The notes beneath the pieces are model-generated. The model was not told where the DNA came from. It did no database searches and was given only the letters and a program-made list of their open reading frames with translations. A DNA stretch of 64,000 nucleotides from Pseudomonas protegens. GTDB taxonomy: Bacteria > Pseudomonadota > Gammaproteobacteria > Pseudomonadales > Pseudomonadaceae. The stretch lies in the NCBI RefSeq assembly GCF_013407925.2, contig NZ_CP060201.1:2170001-2234000 (forward strand), written 5' to 3'. Shown here in pieces: positions 9,877-18,798 of this stretch (its first letter is position 1; each line of letters opens with the position of its first letter). Both the position numbers and the translations under genes were made by a program.

Positions 9877-10964
9877 TATTCTCTTCCTCCGGTGGTGGCC
9901 GGTGCTGTGGCCGCAGGCTTGGTCGCCGCCGGCTTCACCACAGGTTTATGGACCGGCTTGGCCGGAGCATGGGCCGCAGGCTTGGCCGGAGTCACAGGCG
10001 CAGCAGGAGCAGCGCTGGCGGGAGCAGCAGCGTTCGCCGCAGGCTTGGGCACCGTGGCCGGCACCGCCGGCGCCGCGTTGCCACCTTGCTGATCCTGGGC
10101 TTCCTGGGCCTGGGCGGCATCGTTGGCCCGCTCCTCGGCGGTACGCGGATCGCTGAACACCAGCAGCAGGTAGCGGCTGCGGTTCAACGCGGCCGTGGGC
10201 ACCGCCCGCACAATGGCGAATGGCTGGCCGGAGTCGTGGATCACTTCCTTGACCGTGGCCACCGGGTAGCCGGCCGGGAAACGCTGGCCGAGGCCGGAGC
10301 TGACCAGCAGGTCGCCTTCCTTTATATCCGCGGTGTCGGCGACATGGCGCAGTTCCAGCCGCTCCGGATTGCCGGTGCCGCTGGCAATGGCGCGCAGACC
10401 GTTGCGATTGACCTGTACCGGAATGCTATGGGTGGTGTCGGTGAGCAGCAGGACGCGGGAGGTGTAGGGCATCAACTCCACCACCTGGCCCATCAGGCCA
10501 CGGGCATCGAGCACCGGCTGACCGAGAAAGACGCCATCGCGCTCACCTTTATTGATGATGATGCGGTGGGTGAAGGGGTTCGGGTCCATGCCGATCAACT
10601 CGGCCACTTCGACCTTCTCGTTGACCAGTGCCGAGGAGTTGAGCAGTTCGCGCAGGCGCACGTTCTGCTCGGTCAGGGCCGCGAGCTTTTGCAGGCGCCC
10701 CTGCAGCAGCAGGTTCTCGGTCTTGAGTTTTTCGTTTTCAGCGACCAGCTCGGTACGGCTGCCGAACTGACTGGCCACGCCCTGCCATAGCCGCTGCGGC
10801 AGGTCGGTGATCCAGTAGGACTGCATCAGCACCAGCGACATCTGGCTACGCACTGGCTTGAGCAGTGTGAAGCGGGCATCGACCACCATCAGTGCGACCG
10901 ACAGCACGACCAGCACCAGGAGGCGCACGCCTAATGAGGGGCCTTTGGCGAAAAGCGGTTTAAT
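9876..10964 (-). CDS. mreC: Rod shape-determining protein MreC, apparent ATT start
   Basis: MreC is a periplasmic coiled-coil elongasome protein. One membrane segment is near the N-terminus, followed by a coiled coil (residues about 75-110) and the beta-rich MreC core. The tail of roughly 70 residues is rich in Ala, Pro and Lys, which is long compared with E. coli. The reading frame has no ATG at a suitable place. A GTG at 10928 would start the protein inside the membrane segment and has no ribosome site. An ATT at 10964 lies 8 bases after GGAGG and gives a start reading (M)KPLFAKGPSLGVRLL, which matches the known E. coli MreC N-terminus in position and sequence. I therefore place the start at ATT, giving 362 residues. 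Confidence 0.9.
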   Translation of the reverse strand: MKPLFAKGPSLGVRLLVLVVLSVALMVVDARFTLLKPVRSQMSLVLMQSYWITDLPQRLWQGVASQFGSRTELVAENEKLKTENLLLQGRLQKLAALTEQNVRLRELLNSSALVNEKVEVAELIGMDPNPFTHRIIINKGERDGVFLGQPVLDARGLMGQVVELMPYTSRVLLLTDTTHSIPVQVNRNGLRAIASGTGNPERLELRHVADTADIKEGDLLVSSGLGQRFPAGYPVATVKEVIHDSGQPFAIVRAVPTAALNRSRYLLLVFSDPRTAEERANDAAQAQEAQDQQGGNAAPAVPATVPKPAANAAAPASAAPAAPVTPAKPAAHAPAKPVHKPVVKPAATKPAATAPATTGGRE

Positions 10965-11046
10965 AAGCCGCTCCTCCCAGGCAAATGTTGTGTTTATTCA
11001 TACGGCATCAAACCGGCCTGGATGCAGATTGACAGAAGATAAACGC

Positions 11047-11076
11047 CACAGGCAGCACTGCAAAGTGCTGCCTGTG
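11047..11076. repeat. Perfect hairpin in the mreB-mreC spacer
   Basis: CACAGGCAGCACT, the loop GCAA, and AGTGCTGCCTGTG form a perfect 13-bp stem between mreB and mreC. There is no following T-run on the minus strand, so it may be a partial terminator or an mRNA-stabilising element that keeps MreB more abundant than MreC and MreD. Confidence 0.6.
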
Positions 11077-11106
11077 AGCGCAACAGCATAGATGCCCGCC
11101 GCGACG

Positions 11107-12156
<1,050 letters not shown>

Positions 12157-12355
12157 CTAGGCAACGCGTGGGTAAAAAAGTGCGGCAAACTCTAACAACG
12201 ACAGGGATTTTGGGCAAGGCGCCAATATGTTAAATTGGCCGCTTTTCTGTGCACCAAACCCCACAATCGCGGCCATAAGACCGTAGAAATGCGGTAGTGT
12301 TCCGACAATCTAACACGCGGACGAAATCCGTTTTTGTTTTCCACTGGAGAATCCC

Positions 12356-12643
12356 ATGGCGCTTGAACGCTCCGACGTGGAAAAAATCGCCCATTTGGCC
12401 AGCATCAAGCTCAATGAAGGCGATCTTCCACACATCACCTCCGCCCTGAACAGCATTCTCGGGCTGGTGGATGAAATGCAGGCAGTCGATACCGACGGTA
12501 TCGAGCCCCTGGCCCACCCTCTGGAAGCCAGCCAGCGCCTGCGCGCAGACGTTGTGACCGAGTCCAATCATCGCGAGGCTTATCAGTCCATCGCACCAGC
12601 GGTCGAAAACGGCCTGTATCTGGTTCCGAAAGTCATCGACTAA
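12356..12643 (+). CDS. gatC: Aspartyl/glutamyl-tRNA amidotransferase subunit C
   Basis: This 95-residue protein is GatC, the small subunit that wraps and stabilises the GatA-GatB interface. It shows the family features [12 protein letters not shown] near the N-terminus and [11 protein letters not shown] in the middle. The ATG follows a CTGGAGAATCCC ribosome site. It is the first gene of gatCAB, 16 bases before gatA. In pseudomonads the enzyme converts Asp-tRNA(Asn) to Asn-tRNA(Asn), because a glutaminyl-tRNA synthetase is present and an asparaginyl one is usually missing. Confidence 0.96.
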   Translation: MALERSDVEKIAHLASIKLNEGDLPHITSALNSILGLVDEMQAVDTDGIEPLAHPLEASQRLRADVVTESNHREAYQSIAPAVENGLYLVPKVID

Positions 12644-12659
12644 AGGGAAAGAGCCTGCA

Positions 12660-14111
12660 ATGCATCACATGACTCTGGCCGAGATCGCCCGCGGACTCGC
12701 CGACAAGAAATTCTCTTCCGTAGAACTGACCCAGACCCTGCTGGCGCGCATCGCCCAGCTGGATCCCAAGATCAACAGCTTCATCAGCCTCACCCAGGAC
12801 CTGGCCCTGAGCCAGGCCCAGGCCGCCGACGCGCGTCGCGCCAACGGTGAGAGCGGTGCCCTGCTGGGCGCGCCGATCGCCCACAAGGATCTGTTCTGCA
12901 CCCAGGGCATCCGCACCAGCTGCGGCTCGAAGATGCTCGACAATTTCAAGGCGCCCTACGACGCCACCGTGGTCGCCAAGCTGGCCGCAGCCGGGGCCGT
13001 GACCCTGGGCAAGACCAACATGGACGAATTCGCCATGGGCTCGGCCAACGAGTCGAGCTGGTACGGCGCGGTGAAAAACCCGTGGAACCTGGAACACGTG
13101 CCCGGCGGTTCGTCCGGTGGTTCCGCCGCGGCGGTCGCTGCGCGCCTGCTGCCAGCCGCCACTGCCACCGACACCGGCGGCTCGATCCGCCAACCGGCCG
13201 CCTTCACCAACCTCACCGGCCTGAAGCCGACCTACGGTCGCGTTTCCCGCTGGGGCATGATCGCCTACGCCTCCAGCCTCGATCAGGGTGGCCCGTTGGC
13301 CCGTACCGCCGAAGACTGCGCAATCCTGCTGCAAGGCATGGCCGGCTTCGACCCGAACGATTCCACCAGCATCGATGAACCGGTGCCGGACTACAGCGCC
13401 GGCCTCAACGGCTCGCTGCAGGGCCTGCGCATCGGCGTGCCGAAGGAATACTTCAGCGCCGGCCTCGACCCACGCATCGCCGAACTGATCCACAACAGCA
13501 TCAAGGAGCTGGAAAAGCTCGGCGCGGTGATCAAGGAAATCAGCCTGCCGAACATGCAGCACGCCATCCCTGCGTACTACGTGATTGCCCCGGCGGAAGC
13601 CTCCTCCAACCTGTCGCGTTTCGACGGCGTGCGCTTCGGCTACCGTTGCGAGAACCCGGCCAACCTTGAAGACCTGTACAAGCGCTCCCGTGGCGAAGGC
13701 TTCGGCAGCGAAGTGCAGCGCCGGATTATGGTCGGTGCCTACGCGCTGTCCGCCGGCTACTACGATGCGTACTACCTCAAGGCGCAGAAAATCCGTCGCC
13801 TGGTGAAGAACGACTTCATGAGCGCGTTCAACGAAGTCGACATCATCCTCGGCCCGACCACGCCCAACCCGGCCTGGAAGCTCGGCGCCAAGAGCAGCGA
13901 TCCGGTCGCTGCGTACCTGGAAGACGTCTACACCATCACCGCCAACCTCGCCGGCCTGCCGGGCCTGTCGATGCCGGCCGGTTTCGTCGACGGCTTGCCG
14001 GTCGGCGTGCAACTGCTCGCCCCGTATTTCCAGGAAGGCCGCTTGCTCAACGTTGCGCACCAGTATCAGTTGAACACTGACTGGCACACCCGCACCCCAA
14101 CCGGCTTCTGA
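12660..14111 (+). CDS. gatA: Aspartyl/glutamyl-tRNA amidotransferase subunit A
   Basis: This 483-residue protein is GatA, the amidase subunit that releases ammonia from glutamine for transamidation on GatB. The amidase-signature catalytic triad is visible: K76 (AHKDLF), cis-Ser S151 in the GGSSGGS motif, and nucleophile S175 in [10 protein letters not shown]. Length matches the family. It lies between gatC and gatB with short gaps, so the three subunits are made from one transcript. Confidence 0.97.
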   Translation: MHHMTLAEIARGLADKKFSSVELTQTLLARIAQLDPKINSFISLTQDLALSQAQAADARRANGESGALLGAPIAHKDLFCTQGIRTSCGSKMLDNFKAPYDATVVAKLAAAGAVTLGKTNMDEFAMGSANESSWYGAVKNPWNLEHVPGGSSGGSAAAVAARLLPAATATDTGGSIRQPAAFTNLTGLKPTYGRVSRWGMIAYASSLDQGGPLARTAEDCAILLQGMAGFDPNDSTSIDEPVPDYSAGLNGSLQGLRIGVPKEYFSAGLDPRIAELIHNSIKELEKLGAVIKEISLPNMQHAIPAYYVIAPAEASSNLSRFDGVRFGYRCENPANLEDLYKRSRGEGFGSEVQRRIMVGAYALSAGYYDAYYLKAQKIRRLVKNDFMSAFNEVDIILGPTTPNPAWKLGAKSSDPVAAYLEDVYTITANLAGLPGLSMPAGFVDGLPVGVQLLAPYFQEGRLLNVAHQYQLNTDWHTRTPTGF

Positions 14112-14121
14112 GGAGACACAC

Positions 14122-15567
14122 ATGCAATGGGAAGTCGTGATCGGGCTGGAGATTCATACCCAGCTCACCACTCAATCGAAGATTTTCTCCGGTAGCTCCA
14201 CCGCCTTCGGTGCCGAGCCCAACACCCAGGCCAGCCTGATCGACCTGGGCATGCCCGGCGTGCTGCCAGTGCTGAACCAGGAAGCGGTGCGCATGGCGGT
14301 GATGTTCGGCCTCGCGGTAGACGCCGAGATCGGCCAGCACAACGTGTTCGCCCGCAAGAACTACTTCTACCCGGACCTGCCCAAGGGCTACCAGATCAGC
14401 CAGATGGAGCTGCCGATCGTCGGCAAGGGCCACCTGGACATCCCTCTGGAAGACGGCACCGTGAAACGCGTCGGCATCACCCGTGCGCACCTGGAAGAAG
14501 ACGCCGGCAAGAGCCTGCACGAAGAGTTCAACGGTGCCACCGGCATCGACCTGAACCGCGCCGGCACGCCGCTGCTGGAAATCGTCTCCGAGCCGGACAT
14601 GCGCAGCGCCAAGGAGGCCGTGGCCTACGTCAAGTCGATCCACGCCCTGGTGCGCTACCTGGGCATCTGCGACGGCAACATGGCCGAAGGCTCGCTGCGT
14701 TGCGACTGCAACGTCTCGGTCCGGCCCAAGGGCCAGGTCGAGTTCGGCACCCGCTGCGAGATCAAGAACGTCAACTCGTTCCGTTTCATCGAGAAGGCCA
14801 TCAACTCCGAGATCCAGCGCCAGATCGAGCTGATCGAAGACGGCGGCAAGGTGATCCAGCAGACCCGCCTGTACGACCCGAACAAGGACGAAACTCGTCC
14901 GATGCGCAGCAAGGAAGAAGCCAACGACTACCGTTACTTCCCCGACCCGGACCTGCTGCCGGTGGTTATCGAGGATTCCTTCCTCGACCAGGTACGCGCC
15001 ACCCTGCCAGAACTGCCACCGCAGAAACGCGAGCGCTTCCAGGCGCAGTTCGGCCTGTCGGCCTACGACGCCAACGTCCTGGCCACCAGCCGCGAGCAGG
15101 CGGACTACTTCGAGAAGGTCGCCAGCATCGCCGGTGACGCCAAGCTCGCCGCCAACTGGGTCATGGTCGAGCTGGGCAGCCTGCTGAACAAGCAGGGCCT
15201 GGAAATCGACGAAGCCCCGGTCTCGGCCGAACAGCTGGGCGGCATGCTGCTGCGGATCAAGGACAACACCATCTCCGGCAAGATCGCCAAGACCGTGTTC
15301 GAAGCCATGGCCAATGGCGAAGGCACGGCGGACGAGATCATCGACCAGCGCGGCCTCAAGCAGGTCACCGACAGCGGCGCGATCTCCGCGGTGCTGGATG
15401 AAATGCTCGCGGCCAACGCCGAGCAAGTCGAACAATACCGCGCCGCCGATGAGGCCAAGCGCGGCAAGATGTTCGGCTTCTTCGTCGGTCAGGCGATGAA
15501 GGCATCCAAAGGCAAGGCCAACCCGCAACAAGTCAACGAACTGCTGAAAAGCAAGCTCGAAGGCTGA
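14122..15567 (+). CDS. gatB: Aspartyl/glutamyl-tRNA amidotransferase subunit B
   Basis: This 481-residue protein is GatB, the kinase/amidotransferase subunit that activates the misacylated tRNA carboxylate and transfers ammonia. The N-terminal [10 protein letters not shown] motif, the central [17 protein letters not shown] and the [11 protein letters not shown] motif are present. A C-terminal YqeY-like tail domain that contacts the tRNA begins at about residue 295. It starts 10 bases after gatA. A strong hairpin follows 12 bases after the stop. Confidence 0.97.
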   Translation: MQWEVVIGLEIHTQLTTQSKIFSGSSTAFGAEPNTQASLIDLGMPGVLPVLNQEAVRMAVMFGLAVDAEIGQHNVFARKNYFYPDLPKGYQISQMELPIVGKGHLDIPLEDGTVKRVGITRAHLEEDAGKSLHEEFNGATGIDLNRAGTPLLEIVSEPDMRSAKEAVAYVKSIHALVRYLGICDGNMAEGSLRCDCNVSVRPKGQVEFGTRCEIKNVNSFRFIEKAINSEIQRQIELIEDGGKVIQQTRLYDPNKDETRPMRSKEEANDYRYFPDPDLLPVVIEDSFLDQVRATLPELPPQKRERFQAQFGLSAYDANVLATSREQADYFEKVASIAGDAKLAANWVMVELGSLLNKQGLEIDEAPVSAEQLGGMLLRIKDNTISGKIAKTVFEAMANGEGTADEIIDQRGLKQVTDSGAISAVLDEMLAANAEQVEQYRAADEAKRGKMFGFFVGQAMKASKGKANPQQVNELLKSKLEG

Positions 15568-15579
15568 TCGCGGTTCAAC

Positions 15580-15603
15580 CGCAAGCGGCTCGGGCCGCTT
15601 GCG
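15580..15603 (+). terminator. Hairpin after gatB
   Basis: CGCAAGCGGC, the loop TCGG, and GCCGCTTGCG form a perfect 10-bp stem just after the gatB stop. A clear T-run is missing, so termination is inferred from stem and position. Confidence 0.5.
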
Positions 15604-15734
15604 TGTGACGAGGGAGCGGGCTCCCGCTCGGTCGCGCAGCAACGGCATACCGGCCGGCGCCATTCCCCCAAGGAACATCGCCGCCGGCTTGCGGTCTGCC
15701 AAACAGACCGGCGCGAGCCCGCTCCCTCGCCACA
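15604..15734. repeat. REPIN (pair of inverted REP palindromes)
   Basis: A REP unit beginning TGTGACGAGGGAGCGGGCTC is followed about 90 bases later by its inverted counterpart ending CCGCTCCCTCGCCACA. This is the same family as the elements at 43797 and 52591 with changed core bases. It ends about 20 bases before the rlpA-like start, so its stem could influence transcription into that gene. Confidence 0.75.
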
Positions 15735-15754
15735 TCAACCATCGGAGCCCCCGA

Positions 15755-16129
15755 ATGAAGCGTCTGGTTGCCACTAGCGCCCTGCTCGCTCTGCTCACCG
15801 GCTGCGCCACCAGCCACGTCATCGACCCTCGGGGCTATGACGAAACCGGCACGGCCTCCTATTACGGCGCTCGCCACCACGGCAATCGCACCGCCAGCGG
15901 CGAACCCTTCGACCAGAACGGCCTGAGCGCCGCCCACCGCGAACTGCCCTTCGGCACCCGGGTGCAAGTCACCAACCTGAGCAACGACAAGAGCGTCGTG
16001 GTCCGTATCAACGATCGTGGCCCGCACACCCGCGGCCGCCTGATCGACCTATCCCGCGCTGCCGCGCAACAGCTGGACATGCTGCGCAGCGGTACCGCCA
16101 AAGTACGGGTCCAGGCCCTCAGCGACTGA
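15755..16129 (+). CDS. RlpA-like lipoprotein with double-psi beta-barrel
   Basis: This 124-residue lipoprotein has a signal peptide ending in the lipobox LLTGC (Cys at about residue 17), so it should be anchored in the envelope. The rest is a single RlpA double-psi beta-barrel: ASYYGARHHGNRTASGEPFD and the VVRINDRGPHTRGRLIDLS motif are the conserved halves. RlpA proteins cleave glycan strands lacking stem peptides during daughter-cell separation. This protein is much shorter than the main RlpA and has no SPOR domain, so it is a minimal paralogue. The stop is 17 bases before the likely antiporter start, so the two are probably cotranscribed. Confidence 0.85.
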   Translation: MKRLVATSALLALLTGCATSHVIDPRGYDETGTASYYGARHHGNRTASGEPFDQNGLSAAHRELPFGTRVQVTNLSNDKSVVVRINDRGPHTRGRLIDLSRAAAQQLDMLRSGTAKVRVQALSD

Positions 16130-16146
16130 CCGACGGAGCCCAAGCC

Positions 16147-17244
16147 ATTACCGCCTTTGCCGAATTGCCCCTGCTCAGCCTGATCCAGCTCATCAGCGGC
16201 CTGGTGATGCTGATCGCCGGAGCCGAACTGCTGGTACGCGCCGCCGTGCGCTTGTCGGCACGCCTGCGGGTGCGCCCGCTGATCATGGGCCTGAGCATCG
16301 TCGCCTTCGGCAGCAGCGCGCCGCAAATGGCCATCAGCCTGCAGGCGACCCTGGCCGACAACACCGATATCGCCGTCGGCAGCGTGATCGGCAGCAGCAT
16401 CTTCAACATCCTGGTGATCCTTGGCCTCTCGGCCTTGATCATTCCCCTGCGGGTGTCGCGACAGCTGGTGCGCCTGGATATCCCGCTGATGATCGGTGCC
16501 AGTGTGCTGGTGTTCGTCCTGGCCTATAACGAACGCCTCACCCCCTCCGACGGCCTGATCCTGCTGGCGGCCCTGCTGCTTTACCTGGTTCTGCTGCTGC
16601 GCCAATCCAGGCACCCGGCTCGCCCGCCGTTGCCTTGCGCCACCAACCGCCGCGGTAGCGCCCCGCGCCTGAGCAGCATGCTGCTGGTGCTGCTCGGTCT
16701 GGGGCTGCTGGTGTTCGCCGGTCACTTGCTCCTGGGGGCTGCGGTCACCGTAGCCGACGACCTTGGCTTGTCGGAACGGGTCATGGGACTGACCGTGATC
16801 GCGGTCAGCACCTCCCTGCCGCAACTGGCCACCTCGCTGCTCGCCGCCCTGCGGGGCCAGCGGGACATTGCCGTGGGCAACGTGATCGGCAGCAACCTGT
16901 TCAATCTGCTGGGCGTACTGGGCTTCACGGCGCTGGTCGCGCCGAGCCCGCTCTCGGTTTCGCCCAATGCCCTGGACTTCGACCTGCCGGTGCTGCTCGC
17001 CGTGGCCGTGCTGTGCCTGCCGGTGTTCTATTCGGGGTATCGCATCACCCGCGCCGAAGGCCTGCTGTTTCTCGGGCTGTACCTCGCCTACGGGCTGCAC
17101 GTGGTGTCCTTCACCACCGGCATGCCCCTGGCCGGCAAGCTGGAACACTTGATGCTGTTTTTCGTCCTGCCAGCGCTGGTAGCGTTTCTGCTGTTCAGTT
17201 CGCTACGGGCCTGGCGCCGCCAACACAAGAGAGAAGCGCCATGA
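16147..17244 (+). CDS. Calcium/sodium antiporter-type (CaCA family) exchanger, possible ATT start
   Basis: This integral membrane protein of the CaCA family, similar to E. coli YrbG, has two homologous halves. Each holds an alpha-repeat: GSSAPQMAISLQATLADNTDIAVGSVIGSSIFN in the first, of which the core is GSVIGSSIFN, and GNVIGSNLFN in the second. About ten membrane segments are visible. No ATG or GTG fits the start. A TTG at 16165 lacks a ribosome site. An ATT at 16147 lies 8 bases after GGAG and gives a plausible (M)TAFAELPLLSLIQL start, so I use it. The end overlaps the next start codon by four bases (ATGA). The transported cation is inferred from the family only. Confidence 0.85.
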   Translation: MTAFAELPLLSLIQLISGLVMLIAGAELLVRAAVRLSARLRVRPLIMGLSIVAFGSSAPQMAISLQATLADNTDIAVGSVIGSSIFNILVILGLSALIIPLRVSRQLVRLDIPLMIGASVLVFVLAYNERLTPSDGLILLAALLLYLVLLLRQSRHPARPPLPCATNRRGSAPRLSSMLLVLLGLGLLVFAGHLLLGAAVTVADDLGLSERVMGLTVIAVSTSLPQLATSLLAALRGQRDIAVGNVIGSNLFNLLGVLGFTALVAPSPLSVSPNALDFDLPVLLAVAVLCLPVFYSGYRITRAEGLLFLGLYLAYGLHVVSFTTGMPLAGKLEHLMLFFVLPALVAFLLFSSLRAWRRQHKREAP

Positions 17245-17621
17245 GCGAGAACAAGAAAAGCGGACTGCAAATGCGTCGCCAGGTGATGGGCGATGCCTTC
17301 GTCGATCGCGCCCTGGGCAATGCCACCGAGTTCACCCAACCACTGCAGGACTTCGTCAACGAGCATGCCTGGGGTGGGGTGTGGAATCGTGAAGGACTGC
17401 CGCTGAAAACCCGCAGCCTGATCACCCTGGCCACCCTGACCGCCTTGAAGTGTCCGCAGGAGTTGAAAGGCCATGTACGCGGGGCCTTGAACAATGGTTG
17501 CAGCGTGGAAGAGATCCGTGAAGCCTTGCTGCATTGCGCGGTGTACGCCGGAGTGCCGGCGGCCATCGATGCGTTTCGCGCGGCCCAGGAAGTGATAGAC
17601 ACCTATCAGCAAGCGCAGTGA
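17241..17621 (+). CDS. Carboxymuconolactone decarboxylase family protein (PcaC-like)
   Basis: This 126-residue protein belongs to the carboxymuconolactone decarboxylase/AhpD-like family. The characteristic stretches are LPLKTRSLITLATLTAL, GHVRGALNNGCSVEEIREAL and LLHCAVYAGVPAAIDAFRAA. Some members (PcaC) decarboxylate 4-carboxymuconolactone in the protocatechuate pathway. There are no other pca genes here, and the paired AhpD CxxC is not seen, so the substrate is uncertain. The ATG overlaps the antiporter stop (ATGA), which suggests translational coupling to an unrelated transporter gene. Confidence 0.85.
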   Translation: MSENKKSGLQMRRQVMGDAFVDRALGNATEFTQPLQDFVNEHAWGGVWNREGLPLKTRSLITLATLTALKCPQELKGHVRGALNNGCSVEEIREALLHCAVYAGVPAAIDAFRAAQEVIDTYQQAQ

Positions 17622-17629
17622 ACCCGCTA

Positions 17630-17684
17630 TTCGCCGCCAAGCCGGCTCCTACCCCCGCCCAGTAGGCGCCGGCTTGGCGGCGAA
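17630..17684. repeat. REP-type long inverted repeat between convergent genes
   Basis: A near-perfect inverted repeat of about 23 bases per arm (TTCGCCGCCAAGCCGGC with GCCGGCTTGGCGGCGAA, then CTAC/GTAG) fills the gap between two convergent stop codons. It belongs to the common Pseudomonas family that reads GCCGGCTTG and probably acts as a bidirectional terminator. Confidence 0.7.
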
Positions 17685-17689
17685 CAGCC

Positions 17690-18631
17690 TCAGATCCAAC
17701 CGCCCCACTGCAAGACAAAGATCCCGATGTTGGTGGTCACCGCCGCCATCACTGTGGTGATCACGATAATGGCCGCCGCCAGCTCATGATTGCCATTGGC
17801 CGCCCGGGCCATGACAAAGCTCGCCGCCGCGGTGGGGCTGCCAAAATACAGAAACAGAATCCCCAGCTCCGCGCCGCGAAAACCGCACAGCCACGCACCG
17901 AAGGTGGCCAGCGTCGGCAGGCTGACCATCTTCAGCAAACTCGAACTCATGGCCATCCGCCCGCTGTTGCGCAAGGCCGCCAGGGACAGGGTGCCGCCAA
18001 TGCAGATCAACGCCAGCGGCAGTGACATCTGCGCCAGATAGCGGCCCGAGGTTTCCAGCCAGCCGGGCAGGCCGATCTGCCAATAGGCGAACGGCGCGGC
18101 CACCAGCACGCTGACAATCAACGGATTGCTGAACACGCTCTTGCAGATGCTCCAGGGATCGGACTTGATCACCGGGCTGTAGACCGCCAGGACAACGGTC
18201 GACAGGGTGTTGTAGAACAGAATCACCAGCGCCGCGAGCAACGCCCCCAGGGAAATCCCGTAATCCCCGTACATGCTGGCCGCCAGGGCCAGGCCGATGA
18301 TCGCGTTATTGCCGCGAAATGCCCCCTGGGTATAGATCCCCCGATCCTCCTTGGGACAGCGCCAGATGGCCCAGCACCAGGCCAGGACGAAACAGACCAG
18401 GGTGGCCACACAAAAGTAGATCAGCACCCCGGGTTTTAGCGAGGCATGCAGGTCGGCGTGAACGATGCCGAGAAACAGCAACGCCGGCATGGTGACATTG
18501 AAGACCAGGGCCGACGCCGTATGAATGAAGTTGTCGTTGATCCAGCCGACCCGCTTGAGCATCAGCCCAAGAAACAACATGGCAAAGACCGGCGCAGTGA
18601 TGCTCAAGGTTTCGAAGAAGATTGCCAGCAT
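17690..18631 (-). CDS. AEC (auxin efflux carrier) family transporter
   Basis: This 313-residue protein has about ten membrane segments and the AEC family pattern, with APVFAMLFLGLMLKRVGWI at the N-terminus, a central amphipathic loop, and the C-terminal FGSPTAAASFVMARAANGN motif. Bacterial AEC proteins carry malonate, malate or other organic acids; the substrate cannot be told from sequence, and no metabolic genes are linked. It is a single gene reading toward the antiporter operon and divergent from the SOS-box promoter on its other side. Confidence 0.85.
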   Translation of the reverse strand: MLAIFFETLSITAPVFAMLFLGLMLKRVGWINDNFIHTASALVFNVTMPALLFLGIVHADLHASLKPGVLIYFCVATLVCFVLAWCWAIWRCPKEDRGIYTQGAFRGNNAIIGLALAASMYGDYGISLGALLAALVILFYNTLSTVVLAVYSPVIKSDPWSICKSVFSNPLIVSVLVAAPFAYWQIGLPGWLETSGRYLAQMSLPLALICIGGTLSLAALRNSGRMAMSSSLLKMVSLPTLATFGAWLCGFRGAELGILFLYFGSPTAAASFVMARAANGNHELAAAIIVITTVMAAVTTNIGIFVLQWGGWI

Positions 18632-18706
18632 GCGCGGGGGGACCTTGAGCCTGTCGTTAGGGCGCTAATGATAATCCAATCGAGCAACGCCGTCGCAATG
18701 GGCTTC

Positions 18707-18734
18707 TTGACGCCCGATGATTTTCAATTATGCT
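18707..18734 (+). promoter_or_regulatory. Sigma-70-type promoter of the phospholipase C-like gene
   Basis: TTGACG (18707-18712), a 16-base spacer and TATGCT (18729-18734) resemble a housekeeping promoter. The predicted transcription start falls just before or inside the LexA-type box at 18744-18759, which is a good place for repression. Confidence 0.6.
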
Positions 18735-18743
18735 GAAAAACAA

Positions 18744-18759
18744 CTGTATATACATACAG
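18744..18759. promoter_or_regulatory. LexA-type SOS box
   Basis: CTGTATATACATACAG matches the gammaproteobacterial LexA consensus CTG-N10-CAG with the AT-rich alternating core; it differs from the ideal CTGTATATATATACAG at one position. It lies 40 bases before the start codon of the phospholipase C-like gene and directly after a good promoter. LexA repression with induction on DNA damage is the likely regulation. Confidence 0.8.
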
Positions 18760-18798
18760 TCAATCCAAGCATAACCATGACATATCAAGGAGCTAGAA

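Noticed and set aside
12217..12247. CCAAT/ATTGG hairpin followed by CTTTTC between mreB and gatC
   Set aside because: Only about five base pairs are contiguous and no transcript is expected to end there.
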